Positions 24,689 through 33,836 are shown, counted from the stretch's first letter. The stretch is 64,000 nucleotides of DNA from Kribbella amoyensis (GCF_007828865.1 NZ_VIVK01000002.1:62001-126000); one strand, 5' to 3'. Made by a program: numbers and translations. The notes: a model not told the origin generated them from the sequence alone.

Positions 24689-24870
24689 GGTTTTGCTCGT
24701 CGCCTCAGGAAGTTTCTCAGGGGAGGTCCTCGGGGGAGTTCGGGACGGCGGCGCGCGGGGAGAGTGGCCGGCCCCATCGGCTCTCCGGGGCGAGGTCACC
24801 TACCAGGTCTGTTGCACCAGGCCTGGAGATTGAGAGGCGCGCCGGGCAGCCGGTTCGGCTGCCCGGCGCG
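24689..24870 (+). ncRNA. Possible small RNA in a 320-base gene-free gap
   Basis: The gap 24581-24900 holds no convincing ORF. TTACGG (24655-24660) and TAGCCT (24677-24682), 16 bases apart, could be a weak promoter; the segment ends in the strong hairpin at 24838-24870. Between them are local stems such as GGAGAG/CTCTCC and purine-rich GGGGAGG stretches. A transcript of about 180 bases is possible; equally, the hairpin may only terminate the ArsR-like gene from the other side. Confidence 0.2.
24838..24870. terminator. Strong 15-bp hairpin between convergent genes
   Basis: CGCGCCGGGCAGCCG (24838-24852) pairs perfectly with CGGCTGCCCGGCGCG (24856-24870) around GTT. It lies 31 bases after the stop of the leftward regulator gene and downstream of the sigma operon, and has no T-run, as is usual for actinobacterial terminators. 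Confidence 0.75.
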
Positions 24871-24900
24871 TCACCCCTCCACCCCCGGGCGGAACTCGGG

Positions 24901-25896
24901 TCAGCTCATCAGGTCGACCAGCGCGTCGCCCCGCAGCGTCCGCCCGATCCGTACCTCGCGGCCGCGCCGTTCCCGCGCGACGAGTCCGGCCATGGCCAGC
25001 TGATCACAGTGGTACGTCGCGGTACTGCGCCCGGCGTCCAGGTGATCCGCGAGGCGGCCCATCGTGGTCGGTCGCTCGAGCACCCGCAGGATCGCGGCGC
25101 GGAGTGGCCCGACGAGCAGCGTGAGGCTGTCGGTGGTCCGGTCGACGCGTTCCCGCCCGAGCCGTGCCAAGCCCGGCACCGGGTACCCGAGCCAGACCCG
25201 GTCGGGTTCGTCCAGGTTGAACACGGACGCCCCGCTCCCCGAGACGAGCGGCACCAGCGTGATCGGGCGCGCGCCCAACTCCACCCGGTACGGGAGCCGG
25301 TCGGACAGGTACACGGTCTGCTCGTGGTACCGGACGCGGGTGCTCAGGCTCGACAGCAGGACGTCGAGGGTGCCGGTCACCGAGGCGGCGCCGATCCGTT
25401 CGGTCTCGCGGGTCCGCAGGGTCGTCGACTGCTGCCAGATCGGCCCGTACGCGTGCCACGCGGCCGCGAGGACCTGGACGTACAGGCCGAGCCAGTGCCG
25501 TGGACGCCGCAGCGCCGCCCGCCATTGCCGTGGGGGATCGCCCGGCATGAGTTGGGCGACCCCGGTGGCCAGCTGGTCCGGGCCGAGGTCGGCGAGCTCG
25601 GCGAGTTGCTCGCTCACCGGTGCACCGTCGATCCCGAGCGGGGTCAGGCAGTCCGGCAGGAACGCCCGCGTCCGGTCGAACATCGGCGTCACCGCCTGGG
25701 CCGCGTCCCCGGGCAATGCACGCCGGACCGCGCTGATCCACGGCGGTGCGATGCCCTGCCGTGGTCCGCCGAGCGCGTCCACGACCAGCGAGATCAGGCT
25801 CGCCATCGGTGCCGGGGCCACGGTCACGCGCAACTGGTCCGGATCGCCGACGACCAGCTCGGTGTGCCGGAGCCGCTCGGGCGCCGCCGTGGTCAC
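24901..25896 (-). CDS. ArsR-like winged-helix transcriptional regulator (long form)
   Basis: Regulator of 331 residues with the DNA-binding domain at the C-terminus: LVGPLRAAILRVLERPTTMGRLADHLDAGRSTATYHCDQLAMAGLVARERRGREVRIGRT (about residues 260-320). The N-terminal 250 residues are the large, poorly characterised region found in this class of actinobacterial ArsR-like proteins, and probably sense or dimerise. GTG start at 25896. No metal-binding Cys cluster is visible. It stands alone; targets unknown. Confidence 0.8.
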   Translation of the reverse strand: MTTAAPERLRHTELVVGDPDQLRVTVAPAPMASLISLVVDALGGPRQGIAPPWISAVRRALPGDAAQAVTPMFDRTRAFLPDCLTPLGIDGAPVSEQLAELADLGPDQLATGVAQLMPGDPPRQWRAALRRPRHWLGLYVQVLAAAWHAYGPIWQQSTTLRTRETERIGAASVTGTLDVLLSSLSTRVRYHEQTVYLSDRLPYRVELGARPITLVPLVSGSGASVFNLDEPDRVWLGYPVPGLARLGRERVDRTTDSLTLLVGPLRAAILRVLERPTTMGRLADHLDAGRSTATYHCDQLAMAGLVARERRGREVRIGRTLRGDALVDLMS

Positions 25897-26027
25897 CTCG
25901 TCTGCCTCGCGCCGAATGCTGCTACCTGGTGATCCCGGGCAGCACCAACCCGTCGATCCGTCATCAGCCCCCGCTTCCCCGAATTTGCTGGCCTAGACCA
26001 GTTTAGGAGACGAAGGGTCGAGGTCCC

Positions 26028-26885
26028 TCAGCGGTCGTGGAAGAACTCGGTCAGCAGCCGTGCCGTGATCGCCGGCTGCTCGATCGCGGGGGAGTGGCCC
26101 GCGTCCGCGATCACCTGGGCGTGGACGCCGAGCGCGTCGGCCATCCGGTCCTGGATCTCGAGCGGCCAGCCGTCGTCGGACTCGCCGTACAGGACCTGGG
26201 CCCGGACGCCGGTCTTGGCCAGCTTGTCGGTCCGGTCGTCGGCGTCCAGCAACCGCCGGCTCATCGCGGCCAGGCTCGCCGGCGTGTTCCCGGTGAAGCG
26301 GCTCCGCAGGAACGCCGCGATGTCCCCGGCCGGCGTGACGTACTGCGGAGCCTTGCTGTCGTGGTCGAGTTTGAGGTCGTACACCTGCTCGATCGGCAGG
26401 TTCTCGAGGCCGAACGCGAGCATCTCCAGGCCCTGCCGTTTCACCTCGTCGCTGAACCCGGCCGGGCCCGAGCAGAGCAGGCTGATCGTGGAGAACACGC
26501 TGGGCTCGGCGAGGACCGCCTCCCGGGCGACCAGGCCGCCGAACGAGTGCCCGACCAGCTGGCTGTACCCACCGAGGGCCCGGCTCATCGCGACCACGTC
26601 GGCGCCGAGCTCGGCCAGCGTGTACGCCGCCGGGTCGGCCGGGCCCGGAGTTTCGTACTGGCCGCGCTGGTCCACCGCGACGGTCCGCCAGCCGTACCGG
26701 GCCAGGTGGTCGACGAGCGGCGTGAAGTCCTCCTTGCTGCCCGTCCAGCCCGGGACCAGCAGGACCGTGCCGAGCGGCGTACCGACGTCCGGTACCGCGG
26801 TCAGGGTGGCGAAGTTCCCTCGATCGGTCTCGAGGGTGACGGGCTGGACCCCGTCCGGGAGCGTCAACGTGCGCGGCGTACTCAC
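26028..26885 (-). CDS. Alpha/beta hydrolase
   Basis: Cytoplasmic hydrolase of 285 residues. It shows VLLVPGWTGSKEDF (oxyanion region), DQRGQYETPGP, nucleophile elbow GHSFGG, and the C-terminal catalytic His in DAGHSPAIEQP. Start taken at GTG 26885, where similarity to the fold begins; no good ribosome-binding site is seen and the frame stays open upstream into the exporter gene. It lies 16 bases after the exporter gene and may be co-transcribed with it. Substrate unknown. Confidence 0.83.
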   Translation of the reverse strand: MSTPRTLTLPDGVQPVTLETDRGNFATLTAVPDVGTPLGTVLLVPGWTGSKEDFTPLVDHLARYGWRTVAVDQRGQYETPGPADPAAYTLAELGADVVAMSRALGGYSQLVGHSFGGLVAREAVLAEPSVFSTISLLCSGPAGFSDEVKRQGLEMLAFGLENLPIEQVYDLKLDHDSKAPQYVTPAGDIAAFLRSRFTGNTPASLAAMSRRLLDADDRTDKLAKTGVRAQVLYGESDDGWPLEIQDRMADALGVHAQVIADAGHSPAIEQPAITARLLTEFFHDR

Positions 26886-26901
26886 AAGTAGAAGATATCG
26901 G

Positions 26902-28428
26902 CTAGCGGGCTCGGAGCAGGGTGGCGGTCGCCACAGCGAGGACGGCGAGGATGCCCGCACTCACCAGCGCGGCCAGCTGGACCCCGTCCGTGTACGCGGC
27001 CCGGGACAGGTCCAGGAGTTCCCGGGCGAGCGGGCCGGGCAGCTGCTCGGCGATCGCGACAGCGCTGCCGAGCGTCTCCCTCGCCTCGGTGGGTACGCCG
27101 GTCGGCAGACTCTGCTCGGTCACCTGGCCCCGGTACACCGCGGTGACCAGGCTGCCCGCGACCGCGACGCCCAGCGCCATCCCGAACTCGGTCCCGGTCT
27201 CGCCCATCCCGGACGCGACACCGGCGCGTTCTGGCGGCGCGCTGCCGACGATCAGGTCGTACGTCAGCGCCAGCACGACCTGGATCCCGACACTGGCGAC
27301 CGTGAGTCCCGCGACCAGGGTGGTCCTTCCGGGTACGGCCATCAGCGCGAGCCCGGGGAGCGCGAGGAGGAAGCCGCCGGTCATCGCGATCCGGGCGGGG
27401 AGCCGACGGGCGATGAAGGGGGCGGCCAGCGTTCCGGCGATTCCGGCGACTGCGCTCGGCAGGGTCCACAGGCCGGCCTCGAGCGGGCTCATCCCGAGCA
27501 CCAGCTGCAGGTACTGGATCAGCAGGAACTGCATCGCGGCGAGCACGTACAGGCCGAACGTCTGCGCACCGAGGGACACGCTGAAGGCGGCCCGGCGGAA
27601 GAGCCGGAGATCGAGCAACGGCTCGGTCAGCCGGAGCTGGCGCCGCGCGAAGACGTACCCGGCGAGGGCGCCGACGGCCGTCACGGCGAGCGGAGTCAGG
27701 TGCAGTCCGTCCTTGGCGGTCTCCTTGAGCCCGTAGACGACGGCGACGATCGCACCGGTCGACAGGGCCACGCTGATCAGGTCGATCCGGCCCGCGCCGG
27801 GGTGCCGGAACTCGGGCAGCAGCGGCCGGGCGAGCGCGAGCAGCAGGAGCAACGGCGGGACGCCGATCAGGAAGACCGAGCCCCAGTGGAAGTTCGCCAG
27901 CAGCGCGCCGCCGATCAGCGGGCCGGCCATCCCGCCGATCATGAAGTTCGTCATCCAGATCGCGATCGCGAGCTGGCGCTGCCGCGGATCGCGGAACATG
28001 TTGCTGATCAGCGAGAGCGTCGACGGCATCAATGTCGCCCCGGCCAGGCCGAGCAGGGCACGGGCCGCGATCAGCAGGGCGGCGCTCGTCGCGAACGCGG
28101 CCAGCACCGAGGCCACCGCGAACCCGGCCGCGCCGATCATCAGCAACCGCCGCCGGCCGATCCGGTCGCCGATGGTACCCATCGTGATCAGCAGCCCGGC
28201 CACGACGAACCCGTACACGTCGACGATCCACAGCAACTGCGAACTGCTCGGGGCCAGGTCGGCGGACAGCATCGGCGCGGCCAGGTGCAACACGGTCATG
28301 TCGAGGCCGAGCAGGATGGTCGGCAACGCCAGGACGGCCAGGCCGAGCCATTCCCGGCGGCCGGCGCGCGGTGGTACCGCGGTCGGTGGGTCGGTCGGCT
28401 CCTTGGTCAGGTCTCTCGTCTCAGCCAT
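26902..28428 (-). CDS. MFS multidrug-type transporter, DHA2 family (14 TM)
   Basis: Proton-driven exporter of 508 residues with about 14 membrane helices. Family motifs: motif C-like LDMTVLHLAAPMLSADL in helix 1, GTIGDRIGRRRLLMIG (motif A) between helices 2 and 3, and MPSTLSLISNMF in helix 4. It begins with a short hydrophilic tail (MAETRDLTKEPTDPP). It is divergent from the ParA gene. The intergenic DNA has an AT-rich patch with AAAGCTTT at 28452-28459 that may be an operator. No adjacent regulator gene is present; the downstream hydrolase could act on the same compound. Confidence 0.9.
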   Translation of the reverse strand: MAETRDLTKEPTDPPTAVPPRAGRREWLGLAVLALPTILLGLDMTVLHLAAPMLSADLAPSSSQLLWIVDVYGFVVAGLLITMGTIGDRIGRRRLLMIGAAGFAVASVLAAFATSAALLIAARALLGLAGATLMPSTLSLISNMFRDPRQRQLAIAIWMTNFMIGGMAGPLIGGALLANFHWGSVFLIGVPPLLLLLALARPLLPEFRHPGAGRIDLISVALSTGAIVAVVYGLKETAKDGLHLTPLAVTAVGALAGYVFARRQLRLTEPLLDLRLFRRAAFSVSLGAQTFGLYVLAAMQFLLIQYLQLVLGMSPLEAGLWTLPSAVAGIAGTLAAPFIARRLPARIAMTGGFLLALPGLALMAVPGRTTLVAGLTVASVGIQVVLALTYDLIVGSAPPERAGVASGMGETGTEFGMALGVAVAGSLVTAVYRGQVTEQSLPTGVPTEARETLGSAVAIAEQLPGPLARELLDLSRAAYTDGVQLAALVSAGILAVLAVATATLLRAR

Positions 28429-28535
28429 GCCGGATATCCTGGGACCTCAAGAAAGCTTTAAGTCAAGCGAGCGATCGGCCGGCCCGCGGCCCGACCCGGC
28501 CGGACAAGGGTTCCACCGTGCGGCACAATGGCCGC

Positions 28536-29285
28536 GTGCCTCGCACACTCGCTGTCGCCAATCAGAAGGGCGGCGTGGCCAAGACGACCACGGTCGCCTC
28601 GCTCGGTGCTGCCCTGACCGAGCTCGGTCACCGGGTCCTGCTGGTCGACCTGGATCCGCAAGCCTGCTTGACGTTCTCGCTCGGGATCGATCCCGAGGAG
28701 CTGGACAAGTCGATCCACCACGCCCTCCTCGGCGGGGTGAAGGCGCGGGACGTGATCGTCGGCCTGGACGACGGCCCGGACCTGCTGCCGGCGACGATCG
28801 AGCTCGCGACCGCGGAGCTGCGGCTCGCCCGCGAGACCAATCCGGAGCAGGTCCTGCGGGCCACGCTGCGCCCGGTGATCCCGGCGTACGACTGGATCCT
28901 GGTGGACTGCCCGCCAACGCTGGGACTGCTGACCGTGAACGGTCTGTCGGCGGCGTCCGAGGTCCTGATTCCCTTGCAGTGCGAGACTTTGGCGCATCGT
29001 GGTGTCGGTCAGTTGCTCGACACGATCCACGACGTCCAGCAGCTGACGAACCCGGGGCTCGAGATCCTCGGCGTGCTGCCGACCCTGTACGACGGGCGGA
29101 CGACGCACGCGCGGACCGTCCTGGAGACGATCGCGGACACGTACGGCCTGACCGTGCTCACACCGGCGATCCCGAAGTCGATCCGGTTCGCCGAGGCGCC
29201 GGCGATCGGGCAGAGCATCCTCAGCACCGCCCCGACCACCCGCGGCGCCGCCGCCTATCGCGAACTGGCGGCGGCGCTGGCCTGA
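28536..29285 (+). CDS. ParA/Soj-like ATPase
   Basis: Deviant Walker ATPase of 249 residues. NQKGGVAKTTT (about residues 9-19) is the ParA-type Walker A with two lysines; LLVDLDPQ (A' motif) and ILVDCPPTLGLLTVNGL (Walker B region) follow. Such proteins position DNA or protein cargoes on the nucleoid. No parB or parS-like sequence is adjacent, and the replication origin is not in the window, so this is an orphan ParA rather than the chromosomal segregation pair. GTG 28536 is used; GTG 28518 is an in-frame alternative. Confidence 0.88.
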   Translation: MPRTLAVANQKGGVAKTTTVASLGAALTELGHRVLLVDLDPQACLTFSLGIDPEELDKSIHHALLGGVKARDVIVGLDDGPDLLPATIELATAELRLARETNPEQVLRATLRPVIPAYDWILVDCPPTLGLLTVNGLSAASEVLIPLQCETLAHRGVGQLLDTIHDVQQLTNPGLEILGVLPTLYDGRTTHARTVLETIADTYGLTVLTPAIPKSIRFAEAPAIGQSILSTAPTTRGAAAYRELAAALA

Positions 29286-29336
29286 CTTGTCCGGATCAGC
29301 GCGGGCCGGGCTGGTTCAACGTGCGCCGGGGCTGGA

Positions 29337-30320
29337 TCAGCGGGGCCTGGGCTGGTCCGGGTGGCGCGGCAGGCCGCCGGTCCCGGGGCCCGCGGCACCG
29401 CCGGGAACCGGGCCCGCGGTGGCGGAGATCGCGGCCGGCGTCCGGCGGAGGCGGTGCCGGAAGCGCCAGAGCGGGATGCCGATCAGCGCGAACAGGATCA
29501 GGAACGGCAGCAACGCGCCGAGCGCCGTCGCGAGCGCGGAGAACGTGGCCGCGAACGCGTTCCAGCCACCTTTGAGTCCGGCAACGAACCCCTTGTCGTC
29601 CGCGGGCAGCTCGGGTGCCTTGCCCGGTTCGGCGAGGACCAGGGTGAGGGTGGCGAGCTCGGTCTGCAGTGACAGCGACTTCTGCTTGGCGAGCAACGAT
29701 TCCAGGTCCGCCTCGCGCCGGGTCAGCTCGGTCTCCACCGAGACGACGTCGCCGATCGTGGTCGCCTTCGCGAGCAACGCGCGGATCCGTTCCAGGCTGG
29801 CGCGCTGGGTACTGATCCGGCTCTCCACGTCGACGACCTGCTCGGTGACGTCGCTCGACTCCTGGTGGATCGAGGTCCGCTTGCCGAGCCCGGACAGCCG
29901 CTGGATCGCCGTCTCGTACGCCGCGGTCGGCACCTTGAGGACGAGGCTCGCCCGGGTGATCCGGCCGTCGTCACCGGTGCCGCCCGAACCACCGGTGTCC
30001 TCGGACGCGACCTGGCCGCGCAGGCTCGCCGCGATCGTGATCGCCGCCTGCCGCTGCTCGTCCACCTTGTCGGTCTCGACCGTCAGCGTCCCGGTCTTGA
30101 TGATCGCCCGGGTCACGGTCGGCTGCTCGGGCCGGCCCTTGTCGGTCTTCCCGTTCGTCTTCCCGCTCTCGGGCGCCGCCTGGTCCGCCGTACTCGACTC
30201 ACCCTGCTGCGAAGCGGGCGCGGCGCTGTCTCCGCCCGACACCGAACTGCAACCCGCCACAAGCGCGGCCGTGGCCAGCAGTACGGCCGCCGTCGCGCCG
30301 ATAGAACGCATCCTGGTCAT
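29337..30320 (-). CDS. DUF4349 lipoprotein
   Basis: Cell-surface protein of 327 residues. Signal peptide with lipobox VAGC (Cys near residue 24), a Ser/Gly/Gln-rich linker (about 25-65), then the DUF4349 domain: AIIKTGTLTVETDKVDE, LVLKVPTAAYETAIQRLSGLG, a coiled coil around VTEQVVDVESRISTQRASLERIRALLAKA, and a membrane helix GALLPFLILFALIGIPLW (about 270-290) before a basic Pro/Gly-rich tail. Function of the domain is unknown; the geometry suggests a protein tethered at both ends. It converges with the ParA gene. Confidence 0.88.
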   Translation of the reverse strand: MTRMRSIGATAAVLLATAALVAGCSSVSGGDSAAPASQQGESSTADQAAPESGKTNGKTDKGRPEQPTVTRAIIKTGTLTVETDKVDEQRQAAITIAASLRGQVASEDTGGSGGTGDDGRITRASLVLKVPTAAYETAIQRLSGLGKRTSIHQESSDVTEQVVDVESRISTQRASLERIRALLAKATTIGDVVSVETELTRREADLESLLAKQKSLSLQTELATLTLVLAEPGKAPELPADDKGFVAGLKGGWNAFAATFSALATALGALLPFLILFALIGIPLWRFRHRLRRTPAAISATAGPVPGGAAGPGTGGLPRHPDQPRPR

Positions 30321-30457
30321 CGCGAAACCATCCCCTCACCGACAATCCGTCGGCCCTAGGACGGCTCACCGCGGCAAGGTGTTGCAGCACCCGATCACCG
30401 TTCAGCCACGACCCGAGCACGAACCGGTCTCGCCCACCTGGTCGCCACAAAGAACAA

Positions 30458-30489
30458 CCGCGGCGCCGACCAGGTGGTCGACGCCGCGG
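30458..30489. terminator. Hairpin terminator after the DEAD-box helicase gene
   Basis: CCGCGGCG (30458-30465) pairs with CGCCGCGG (30482-30489), and an inner CGACC/GGTCG stem (30467-30471/30476-30480) continues it around AGGT. It lies 18 bases beyond the stop of the leftward helicase gene. Confidence 0.65.
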
Positions 30490-30506
30490 CGGTTCAGTAC
30501 TGCTGG

Positions 30507-32783
30507 TTACTGCGGGGCGGTGAAGGTCGGCATGGTCGGAGCCGCGCCGGCCTCGGGTGCCGCTGGTGCTTCGGCGGACTTGCGGGCACGGGTGCGCTTG
30601 GCCGGCGCCGCCGGTGCTTCCACCTCGGCCGAGGGTGCTTCGGCCGGTGCTTCCGTGGACTTGCGGGTCCGCGTCCGCTTCGCCGGCTTCTCCTCGGCCG
30701 GAGCCTCCGCACTCGCCGCGACCGCCTTCTTCCGCGTCGCGCGCTTGGCCGGCTTCTCCACCTCGGCCGTCGCCTCCGCGACCGCCTCGGTCGGCTCAGC
30801 AGTCTTCCGCGTGCGAGTCCGCTTGGCCGGCTTCTCCTCGACCGGCGCTTCGGCAACCGCCTCAGCAGGTACCTCTGTGGTCGGCTCGGCAGTCTTCCGG
30901 GTGCGGGTCCGCTTGGCCGGCTTCTCAGCCGTCGCGTCGGTCGCAACCTCGGTCGATGCTTCGGCCGCCACCGGGGCCTCCGCCTTCGCCGCCGCCTTGC
31001 GCGTACGGGTCCGGCGAGCGGGCTTCTGCTCGGCGTCCGCCACAGCCTCGGTCACCTCAGCGACCGGCGCAGCCTCGACCGCTTCGGCGGGTGCCTCGGT
31101 CGACGCCGCGGTCTTGCGGGTCCGAGTCCGGCGAGCCGGCTTCTTCTCCGCGACCTCCGCGACCTCGGCGACCTCCGCGTCACCACCGTCGACGACAGCA
31201 GCTCGACCATCGACAACAGCCGCGCCACCGTCAGCAGGATCAGCGACAGCAGTACCGGCGTCGTCCGTCGGCTGCGGGCTGAGCGACTCCTGGCTCTCGG
31301 CCCGGTCGGCGCCGCGACGACGGCGGGTGCGCTGCCGCGGCTTGCGCTCGGTCCGGGCCTCGGCCGCTTCGGTCGAGGACTCCGCCGTCGGCGGGACCTC
31401 GGTCTTCGCGGTGACGTCGGACTCGGACTTCTGCTGCGTCTCGTCGATCGCCTGACCGCCGCGGGTGCGCCGGCGGTTCCGGTTGCGGCGCTTGCGGGGA
31501 CCGCGCTCGCCGCTCTCGTCCTCGGACCGCCGGGGCGTCCGTTCGGGCTTCTCCTCGCGGACCGGCTTGACCGGCTTGATCCGGCCCTTCGCCTCGGTCG
31601 GGATGCCGAGGTCGTGGTACAGCTCCGGCGAGGTGGAGTAGATCTCCTGCGGCTCGTCGTACGGCAGGTCGAGCGCCTTGTTGATCGTCTTCCAGCGGAT
31701 CACGTCCGGCCAGTCGACGAACGTCACCGCGATCCCGCTCGCACCGGCGCGGCCGGTCCGGCCGATCCGGTGGATGTAGGTCTTCTCGTCCTCGGGGCAG
31801 GTGTTGTTGATGACGTGCGTGACGCCCTCGACGTCGATCCCGCGGGCGGCGACGTCGGTACAGACCAGCACGTCGATCTTGTCGCCGCGGAACCGGGTCA
31901 GCGCCCGCTCGCGGGCCTGCTGGTTCAGGTCACCGTGGATCGCGGCGGCCTTGAACCCGCGGTCCTGCAGGTCGTCGGTGAGCCGGGACGCCTCCCGCTT
32001 GGTGCGGCAGAAGATCATCACCCGGCCGCGGTCCTCGGCCTGCAGGATCCGCGCCACCACCTCGGGCTTGTCCAGGTCGTGCGCCCGGTACACGAACTGC
32101 GCCGTGGTCGGCACCATCTGGGTGTCCTGGTGCGACTCGGCCCGGATGTTCAGCGGATGCCGCATGTGCGTGCGGGCCAGCCCGATCACGGCCGACGGCA
32201 TCGTTGCCGAGAACAACATCGTCTGGCGCAGCTCGGGCGTCTTGCGCAGGATCCGCTCGACGTCGGGCAGGAAGCCGAGGTCGAGCATCTCGTCGGCCTC
32301 GTCCAGGACGAGCACCTTGATGTGGGACAGGTCGAGGACGCCGCGGTTGGCCAGGTCGAGCAGCCGGCCGGGCGTACCGACGACGACGTCGACGCCGGTC
32401 TTCAGCGCGTCCAGCTGCGGCTCGTACGCGACGCCGCCGTAGATGGTGAGGACGCGGACCGTGCGGACGGTCGACGCGGTGGTGAGGTCCTTGGCGACCT
32501 GGATGGTCAGCTCACGGGTCGGGGTGACGACCAGGGCCTGCGGCTTGCCGGGCGCGGCCAGTTCCTCGTAGTCGGCTTCGCCGGGGGAGATGGTGCGCTG
32601 CAGCAGCGGGATACCGAACCCCAGGGTCTTGCCGGTGCCGGTGCGGGCCTGACCGATCAGGTCGGTGCCCATCAACGCGACGGGCAGGGTCATCTCCTGG
32701 ATCGGGAACGGCTCGACGATGCCGACGCGATCGAGCGCGTCGCAGATCTCGGGCAGAACCCCGAGCTCTCGGAAGGTGGTCAG
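30507..32783 (-). CDS. DEAD-box RNA helicase with repetitive basic C-terminal tail, probable CTG start
   Basis: ATP-dependent RNA helicase of about 758 residues. Core motifs: Q motif GIVEPFPIQ, Walker A ARTGTGKT, PTREL, VLDEADEMLD, FSATMP and HRIGRTGRAG. The C-terminal third is low-complexity, with seven basic units of the form KPAKRTRTRK separated by Ala/Glu/Thr-rich spacers (30540-31150), presumably RNA-binding. The first ATG (32693) would remove the Q motif. Upstream, the frame is open to a TGA at 32796-32798 with no ATG, GTG or TTG. CTG at 32783 would give (M)TTFRELGVLPEI, like the start of relatives, and has AGAGG eight bases before it. A frameshift after ATG 32802 is the alternative. 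Confidence 0.85.
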   Translation of the reverse strand: MTTFRELGVLPEICDALDRVGIVEPFPIQEMTLPVALMGTDLIGQARTGTGKTLGFGIPLLQRTISPGEADYEELAAPGKPQALVVTPTRELTIQVAKDLTTASTVRTVRVLTIYGGVAYEPQLDALKTGVDVVVGTPGRLLDLANRGVLDLSHIKVLVLDEADEMLDLGFLPDVERILRKTPELRQTMLFSATMPSAVIGLARTHMRHPLNIRAESHQDTQMVPTTAQFVYRAHDLDKPEVVARILQAEDRGRVMIFCRTKREASRLTDDLQDRGFKAAAIHGDLNQQARERALTRFRGDKIDVLVCTDVAARGIDVEGVTHVINNTCPEDEKTYIHRIGRTGRAGASGIAVTFVDWPDVIRWKTINKALDLPYDEPQEIYSTSPELYHDLGIPTEAKGRIKPVKPVREEKPERTPRRSEDESGERGPRKRRNRNRRRTRGGQAIDETQQKSESDVTAKTEVPPTAESSTEAAEARTERKPRQRTRRRRGADRAESQESLSPQPTDDAGTAVADPADGGAAVVDGRAAVVDGGDAEVAEVAEVAEKKPARRTRTRKTAASTEAPAEAVEAAPVAEVTEAVADAEQKPARRTRTRKAAAKAEAPVAAEASTEVATDATAEKPAKRTRTRKTAEPTTEVPAEAVAEAPVEEKPAKRTRTRKTAEPTEAVAEATAEVEKPAKRATRKKAVAASAEAPAEEKPAKRTRTRKSTEAPAEAPSAEVEAPAAPAKRTRARKSAEAPAAPEAGAAPTMPTFTAPQ

Positions 32784-33152
32784 GCTGATCGCCTCTCAAC
32801 ATGCTTGATACGGACAGATGCAACAGTGAGCCGGGCGCAAGAGGGCACTAACTGCCCTGGTGTGTGGAGGCGCGGGACACTGTGCAAGCGGCTCGCACCA
32901 GCTGCCCATCCGGGCACGTCACCGGCGAAACGCCCTCCAGTGTAGCCGTAAACCATGTCGTGGTACCCCCACCCGTCGTTCCACGGCTCGGACACGCTGC
33001 GCGGACGGCGGGCGCGGAACCGTTTTCCGAGCGTTACCCCACCCTCCGGCGATGGGCCGATATGGTGCGGGACATGACCGAGCGCCGTGAGGGATTCGAC
33101 CGATCCACCCCGCCTTGTGCCGCGCAGACCCCGGAGCGGATCGGGGCCGTCG
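32784..33152. other. Divergent intergenic region between helicase and ferritin-like genes
   Basis: 369 bases without a convincing gene. It holds the AGAGG and possible N-terminus of the helicase, a small hairpin AGGGCA-CTAAC-TGCCCT (32842-32858), and the palindromic GGAACCGTTTTCC near 33020. Promoters for both divergent genes must lie here; no clear -35/-10 pair stands out. Confidence 0.5.
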
Positions 33153-33836
33153 GTGAGTGAGACGACCGCCTTCGACGATCCCGCCTACCGGGCCGCGGCG
33201 GTGGATCTGCTGGGCGTTCTGGCGTACGGCGAACTGACCGCGTTCGAGCGGATCGCCGAGGACGCGAAGCTGGCGCCGACCCTCGACGACAAGGCCCAGC
33301 TGGCCCAGCTGGCGACCACCGAGTTCGGCCACTTCGTCCGGCTCCGGGACCGGCTGGTGGAGCTCGGCGTGGACCCGATGGACGCGATGCAGCCGTTCGT
33401 CACCCCGCTGGACGCGTTCCACGACCACACCGCCCCGTCCGACTGGCTCGAGGGCCTGGTCAAGGCGTACGTCGGGGACGGTCTGGCCAACGACTTCTAC
33501 CGCGAGATCGCGTCGTACGTCGACGCCGGGACCCGGTCGCTGGTGCTCGAGGTCTTCGCCGACTCCGGCCAGGCGGAGTTCGTCGTCGACCGGGTCCGGG
33601 CCGCCATCGCCGACGACCCCAAGCTCGGCGGCCGGCTCGCGCTCTGGGGCCGCCGCCTGGTCGGTGAAGCCCTCAGCCAGGCCCAGCGCATCGCCGCCGA
33701 CCGGGACTCCCTGGCGTCCCTGCTGGCCGGCAGCGTCGACCGCCCCGGCCTGGACCTGGCCGCCATCGGCCGCATGTTCACCCGCCTCACCGAAGCCCAC
33801 ACAGCCCGCATGACCGCCCTCGGCCTTCAGGCCTGA
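33153..33836 (+). CDS. Ferritin-like MiaE_2-type protein
   Basis: Helical protein of 227 residues with a ferritin-like fold of the group annotated as tRNA-(ms2io6A)-hydroxylase-like. Carboxylate/His pairs that could bind a di-iron centre are visible in AYGELTAFERIAEDAK, TTEFGHFVRLRDRL and the later EVFADSGQAEFVVDRV. GTG 33153 begins the conserved region; the frame is open 66 bases further upstream. In actinobacteria this gene commonly lies beside the DEAD helicase and DUF3107, as here (family knowledge). Function is not established in this lineage. Confidence 0.8.
   Translation: MSETTAFDDPAYRAAAVDLLGVLAYGELTAFERIAEDAKLAPTLDDKAQLAQLATTEFGHFVRLRDRLVELGVDPMDAMQPFVTPLDAFHDHTAPSDWLEGLVKAYVGDGLANDFYREIASYVDAGTRSLVLEVFADSGQAEFVVDRVRAAIADDPKLGGRLALWGRRLVGEALSQAQRIAADRDSLASLLAGSVDRPGLDLAAIGRMFTRLTEAHTARMTALGLQA

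Noticed and set aside
26065..28461. A 798-residue plus-strand frame over the hydrolase and exporter genes
   Set aside because: Complement of two genes with clear motifs; no domain in its translation.
28446..28475. AT-rich AAAGCTTT patch as a defined operator for the 14-TM exporter
   Set aside because: Only the 8-bp core is palindromic, no regulator gene is adjacent and no -35/-10 pair fits it clearly.
28536..29285. Chromosomal parA near the replication origin
   Set aside because: No parB, parS, gidB, dnaA or rpmH genes are nearby; it is better seen as an orphan ParA.
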